Below the pieces are notes generated by a model, which was given only the letters and a program-made list of their open reading frames with translations, made no database searches and was not told the DNA's origin. A program made the translations under genes and the position numbers. From contig LT649460.1 in the NCBI GenBank assembly GCA_900128395.1, positions 1 through 24,441 on the forward strand: a stretch of 24,441 bases of DNA. Reading direction: 5' to 3'. Origin of the DNA: Stramenopiles sp. TOSAG23-2. Taxonomy: Eukaryota; Sar. Positions within the stretch are counted from its first letter, which is position 1; each line of letters opens with the position of its first letter. Of this stretch, positions 20,719-24,441 are shown piece after piece.

Positions 20719-21455
20719 TCAAAGCTTTGCTACAATTCCTGTTTCCTGTTCACCTGGTAGTTTCGGTACACCAACACCTTTTAAATGTTGTCTTGATGGA
20801 TCATTAGCTGCCATTCCTTCATATGTTGAAGGAACACCGGCTAATTTACAACAATTTTCAACATATGTTTGTGTTCTTAATCCTAAAAATTCTCTCTCAC
20901 CTTTTTCTCTCGTAGCTTCATGTAATTGAATTTCATCTTCCATGGTTTTATAAGTGGGAGTTTGATATTTTCTTTATCATCACTAACGGATAGACCAATC
21001 CATGCATTGATTGGAAATTTTGCTGGGGCAATGGTTCCACTTGGATCTGTCCATTCAATAGTAATACGACTCGCCCATGATCCTTTTGGTCCATTTGTAC
21101 TTGATGCAAACCATACGGTGCCGGTAATATTGACTGGTGGTGGGGATGGTTTATTTGGTACATTAAAATTACAATCGGCACTACAATAGGTTGAATCGAC
21201 TTGGCACATAACTACCCATTTCTGATCGTTTCCATGCGGTTTAATAGTCATCGTACCATCCGATGAAATAGATACTTCTTTTTGATCACCATCATGCATA
21301 TCAGCAAATATATTATGAAATGGAAATAAGGATTTTTCACATGTTGTTTGTAATTTATTATTATTACTTATTTTGATATCATTTGTTGCAACGACAACAG
21401 CAATCACTGATGCAATAATTGCAACAAGGGCAATTATATTGACTCGTTTCATCAT
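20719..21455 (-). CDS. secreted protein of unknown function, with frameshift (about 245 aa)
   Basis: The first frame, ATG 21455 to TAG at 20883, encodes a signal peptide or N-terminal helix (residues 2-23), then a Cys-containing beta-rich region (VVMCQVDSTYCSADCNFNVP, PSPPPVNITGTVWFASS). A second frame, 20943-20719, overlaps it and encodes a polar C-terminal stretch ending in TGA. Adding one A to the A4 run at 20946-20949 would fuse them smoothly as LIKTMEDEIQLHEATREKG. The second frame also starts at an ATG in a strong context (AAAACCATGG), so a separate 74-aa protein is possible. I favour one gene with a base error or young frameshift. No family recognised. Minus-strand orientation is clear from the signal sequence. 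Confidence 0.6.
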
Positions 21456-22008
21456 ATTTATTAAATTATACGTTCTTTCTTTTTCGAATATTGTGGCCTT
21501 TCCTGTTTCTATTCTCTGTTCTTACAGTTCTGATGCATTTTTTGTTCTTTTTGGAACACAAAAAAAACACAAAATTTTTTTATGATTTTTTAAGTAGTTT
21601 ATCTTCTATCTTCTTGAGATCACTTTTCGGTCGCTTTTCGTAAATGTAAATATTCAATAATTAACACGTGTTATAATTGAAATACTGACGATTTATTTTT
21701 ATTCAGTATTTTTTATAAAATAAAAATATAAAAAAAAAAATTTATTCATAGATAGAAAATTCAATATTATATACTGTAGTAAAGTTATACATATACTTGT
21801 AATACTTGTACCACATCTTGCTATACCATGATTCATTATATATATATTACATCCAACCATGAACAAATCAAATTGCATCCAGATATAATATTGTTTATCA
21901 TTGCAATATATACATATTATATATGTATTATATTTTACATCTATCATATTCTTACACCATGTATCTATATCATCATATAGTCGCTGACTTAGAATTATTT
22001 GATTTTTA
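21456..22008. other. intergenic upstream region, nothing recognised
   Basis: Very AT-rich, with poly-A and TA runs. It should contain the promoter of the minus-strand secreted-protein gene. No ORF or RNA gene supported. Confidence 0.45.
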
Positions 22009-22577
22009 TATATAATAATAACGTGTAGCAGTATGGGAATTTGTGGAAAACTGATTTAATCCATATTTGGTATTATTTCGGATAATACTAGAAAGTAGAC
22101 GTTAAAATTGACAGACAGTGTTTTTATACATACAAGACAAATATATGTGGGAAGGTGGGAGAAGGGAATGGTAGATATGTGTGATCTATATCTATCCGTT
22201 TGGAATATTGTACATATATAGAACAATAGAGAGAATAAAACGTTATCAGTATTTCTCTGATATATATAATAATAACGTGTAGCAGTATGGGAATTTGTGG
22301 AAAACTGATTTAATCAATATTTGGTATTATTTCGTATAATACTAGAAAGTAGACGTTAAAATTGACTGACAGTGTTTTTATACATACAAGACAAATAAAA
22401 AATAAATATGTGGGAAGGTGGGAAGGGAATGGTAGATATGTGATCTATATGTATCCGTCTAGATTATTGTACATATATAGAACAATAGAGAGAATAAAAC
22501 GTTATCAGTATTTCTCTGTCTTATTGTACATATATAGAACAATAGAGAGAATAAAACGTTATCAGTATTTCTCTGTC
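22009..22577. repeat. 254-nt tandem duplication plus a third partial 57-nt copy
   Basis: The unit starting ACGTGTAGCAGTATGGG is at 22021 and 22275. Its end (TTATTGTACATATATAGAAC to TTTCTCTGTC) is present a third time from 22521, an offset of 57. Copies differ by a few bases and small indels. An internal inverted repeat GTATTAT/ATAATAC spans about 22070-22089. Confidence 0.9.
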
Positions 22578-22702
22578 TGTAATAGGTTTTCTTTTTTTTT
22601 TGAAAGTTATTTGAAATTTTTATTTTTACCATCATCACATTTTTGATAATTTATTAGTATATAATATTATCTTAAAAAAAAACATATTAATAATATAGAA
22701 GC

Positions 22703-23898
22703 ATGGAAAAAATACAACCAACTGGGTTTCAACATTTATTAAAAAGTAAACGACATGCACCAGAAAATAGACGAAAAATACATCATTCCAATTCACCGAA
22801 GAAAAAATTATACAATAACAATAATGATAATAATAATAATAATACAATGTTAGATACAACAAATATTAATAAAAATACATCTTCCCATCGTTTTGTACGT
22901 ATGTTAATAGATGCTGTTAATAAAATGCATGATAGTAAAATAACACATGAAAAAATAAGTGAATATAATTTAGCATTGATATTATGTCATAAAATCAATG
23001 CGTTGTTTACCGTACAACAAACATTTGTAGATGCAGAAAAATTAGCACAAACTATGTATAGTGAAGAATTTGCTAATTGTATAATAGATGTAAGTATATA
23101 TATATTAAAATAAATCAACAACATCAAAAATATAAAACTAACTTTATTTACTATAACTTTATTTTATATATATATATATCGATATATTAGATATTAATTG
23201 AAGGTGGTGATTTAGCATATATACCTGGTCAATTATTAGTATATTTAACAATGAATGATAATTGTGTTGATTATTTATTAAAAGATGATATTATTGCAGT
23301 TATATGTGGCGTATTACGTGTTGGGGAAAGACGTTTTAGTACGATTGGTATTACTATATTTAGAAATTTAGCTGATTTTTGTAATTCAAAAGTATTTTTT
23401 GCATCAAAAATGCGTAGTCGAACAAATGTATTGAAATTAATGTTACAACGATATGTAAATGATGGTAATAATAGTAACAACAACAACGTTGATGATGGTA
23501 ATAATAGTAAGAACAAGAAGGATTCAAATATTGACATCGATCAAACGATGTATAGTTTTTATAATACAAATATTGTGTTAGAAATATTAATCTTAATTGA
23601 ATATATTATTTCAGCAACTACATCACGTTCCCATATCGATGAATTACGTGATATTGTACAAGAAACCATTATTATCAATCAACAACGATCAATAGAGGAA
23701 GAAGAAGAACAAGAGAGTAATAGTAATTTTAATAATAACAACGACATGATATTTTTAAATAATCAAGAGGTATTACAAATGGCATATAAAATAACAAAAA
23801 ATGCTGATAATCGTAAACATCATGTTACAAAAGATGTTGATTATGAAAAAGCAAATAAATCAAGAAGGAAAGATGGTTATGCAGCAGCGAATATTTAA
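22703..23898 (+). CDS. alpha-helical, possibly ARM/HEAT-like protein (364 aa)
   Basis: Exons 22703-23089 and 23191-23898, joined by a 101-nt phase-0 intron (GTAAGT...TTAG). Splicing gives ANCIID then ILIEGGDLAYIPGQ. The first about 55 residues are basic and Asn-rich. From about 55 onward the protein is a series of amphipathic helices (FVRMLIDAVNKMH, NLALILCHKI, VICGVLRVGERRF, GITIFRNLADFCNS, VLEILILIEYIIS), which suggests ARM/HEAT-type repeats, though no repeat is diagnostic. Asn-rich and acidic inserts break the later part. The frame stops at TAA 23896. A neighbouring frame reading IFKLWKIWRHRRHLLKSDP to 24001 would be joined by loss of one T near 23893, and it resembles a basic IQ-like helix. 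Function unknown. Confidence 0.65.
23090..23190 (+). other. intron of the helical-protein gene
   Basis: Donor GTAAGT at 23090 and acceptor ATTAG ending at 23190, 101 nt, phase 0, with an AT run near the 3' end. Removal restores a continuous frame. Confidence 0.8.
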
Positions 23899-23967
23899 GC
23901 TCTGGAAAATATGGAGACACAGACGACATTTATTAAAAAGTGACCCTGTGAGATATGTGAGAACTGA

Positions 23968-24135
23968 TGATACACTGACACCTGACATTGTGAAAGAGTA
24001 ATTAAGATTTCAAAGTTCAAAAAAAGTAACTTTTAAGAGACTGATACACACATGATACACTGACACCTGACATTGTGAAAGAGTAATTAAGATTTCAAAG
24101 TTCAAAAGTAACTTTTAAGAGACTGATACACACAT
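23968..24135. repeat. 85-nt tandem duplication
   Basis: The unit TGATACACTGACACCTGACATTG...CTGATACACACA occurs twice, offset 85, differing by a small A-run indel. Its first copy overlaps the end of the alternative frame of the helical-protein gene. Confidence 0.9.
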
Positions 24136-24318
24136 ATTACACACATCACACATGGCACCACGAACCACGAGAGAGGAGAGAGAAATGCGGTACTCAACAA
24201 CGCCCCATCATGATGCCACATCAGAGAGAGAGGAGAGACAAATGTTCGTGTGTGAGAGAGAAAGACAGAAAATGTACACAATATTGTATAATTTATAATA
24301 AAGAATAAAGTAAGAGTG
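24136..24318. other. convergent 3' region, purine-rich
   Basis: GAGAGAGGAGAGA repeats at about 24169-24181 and 24224-24238. An AATAAAG near 24297 reads on the plus strand. It lies between the 3' ends of a plus-strand and a minus-strand gene. No gene seen. Confidence 0.45.
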
Positions 24319-24441
24319 TCAATCATTTAAATCACCATTACCTCCTCCTACATGTCTACCATTTCCATCATAACAATTTGCTTTTCCACCTTTTGAACGT
24401 ATAAGATCAATGATCTCTTGTTTAATTGGACTATCATTATA
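24319..24441 (-). CDS. 3' end of a gene running off the window
   Basis: Exactly 41 codons from the window edge to TGA at 24319-24321. It encodes PIKQEIIDLIRSKGGKANC followed by a Gly/Asn-rich tail (GNGRHVGGGNGDLND). The composition and codon use look coding, and the helix QEIIDLIRSKG is well formed. I cannot name the family from this tail. It shows TGA used as an apparent stop. Confidence 0.6.
   Translation of the reverse strand, partial: YNDSPIKQEIIDLIRSKGGKANCYDGNGRHVGGGNGDLND

Noticed and set aside
20863-20900. An 18-nt intron, GTGAGAGAGAATTTTTAG, in the secreted-protein gene
   Set aside because: Removing 18 nt does not change frame and still meets a stop in the first frame, so it explains nothing.
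22362-22646. ORF with repeated LLYIYRTIERIKRYQYFSV
   Set aside because: It is a translation of the tandem duplication at 22009-22577, with no independent coding evidence.
24102-24326. Minus-strand hydrophobic ORF
   Set aside because: It overlaps the stop of the partial gene in another frame and derives from T-rich and GAGA-repeat DNA.

Overview
The window is nuclear DNA of an AT-rich eukaryotic microbe (protist). Genes lie far apart on both strands and have short GT-AG introns of about 100 nt. Coding regions carry long poly-Asn runs from AAT repeats, intergenic DNA is full of poly-A/T and AT microsatellites, and the RNA gene is a eukaryotic-type tRNA-Sec. I cannot place the lineage. The Asn-rich coding style resembles dictyostelids, but nothing here proves that, and other AT-rich protists are equally possible.

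Layout: 0.4-2.8 kb (-) a PX-GOLD-coiled-coil protein. 3.95-7.8 kb (+) a large single-pass membrane protein in three pieces. 8.37-9.28 kb (-) a selenoprotein: a peroxiredoxin-like thioredoxin-fold protein whose active site reads W-U-P-M-C through an in-frame TGA, with a SECIS-like stem in its 3' UTR. 9.9-10.8 kb (+) a double-hotdog thioesterase, divergent from the selenoprotein. 11.2-11.48 kb (-) two identical tRNA-Sec(UCA) genes in a perfect 179-bp tandem duplication. 12.2-12.96 kb (+) a small secreted Cys-rich protein. 13.9-18.1 kb (-) a kinase-receiver-kinase protein of about 1372 aa with a predicted myristoyl/palmitoyl N-terminus. 18.5-18.7 kb a MITE-like foldback element. 19.2-19.7 kb a duplicated Asp/Cys-rich coding fragment with a 15-bp palindrome. 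20.0-20.4 kb (+) a doubtful small gene. 20.7-21.5 kb (-) a secreted protein with an apparent frameshift. 22.7-23.9 kb (+) an alpha-helical, possibly ARM/HEAT-like protein. 24.3-24.44 kb (-) the 3' end of another gene.

The most coherent functional story is selenocysteine. The decoding tRNA, a UGA-containing redox gene and a SECIS candidate all lie within about 3.1 kb. UGA also appears to end other genes here, so it would be read both ways depending on the SECIS.

The second striking theme is local duplication. Nearly every intergenic region holds two near-identical copies of a 33-254-nt unit. One duplication encloses an exact 69-nt copy of the 3' end of the kinase intron plus six exon bases. 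Several genes appear broken by single-base shifts; assembly indels are the simplest explanation, but a 19-nt intron is possible in one case.
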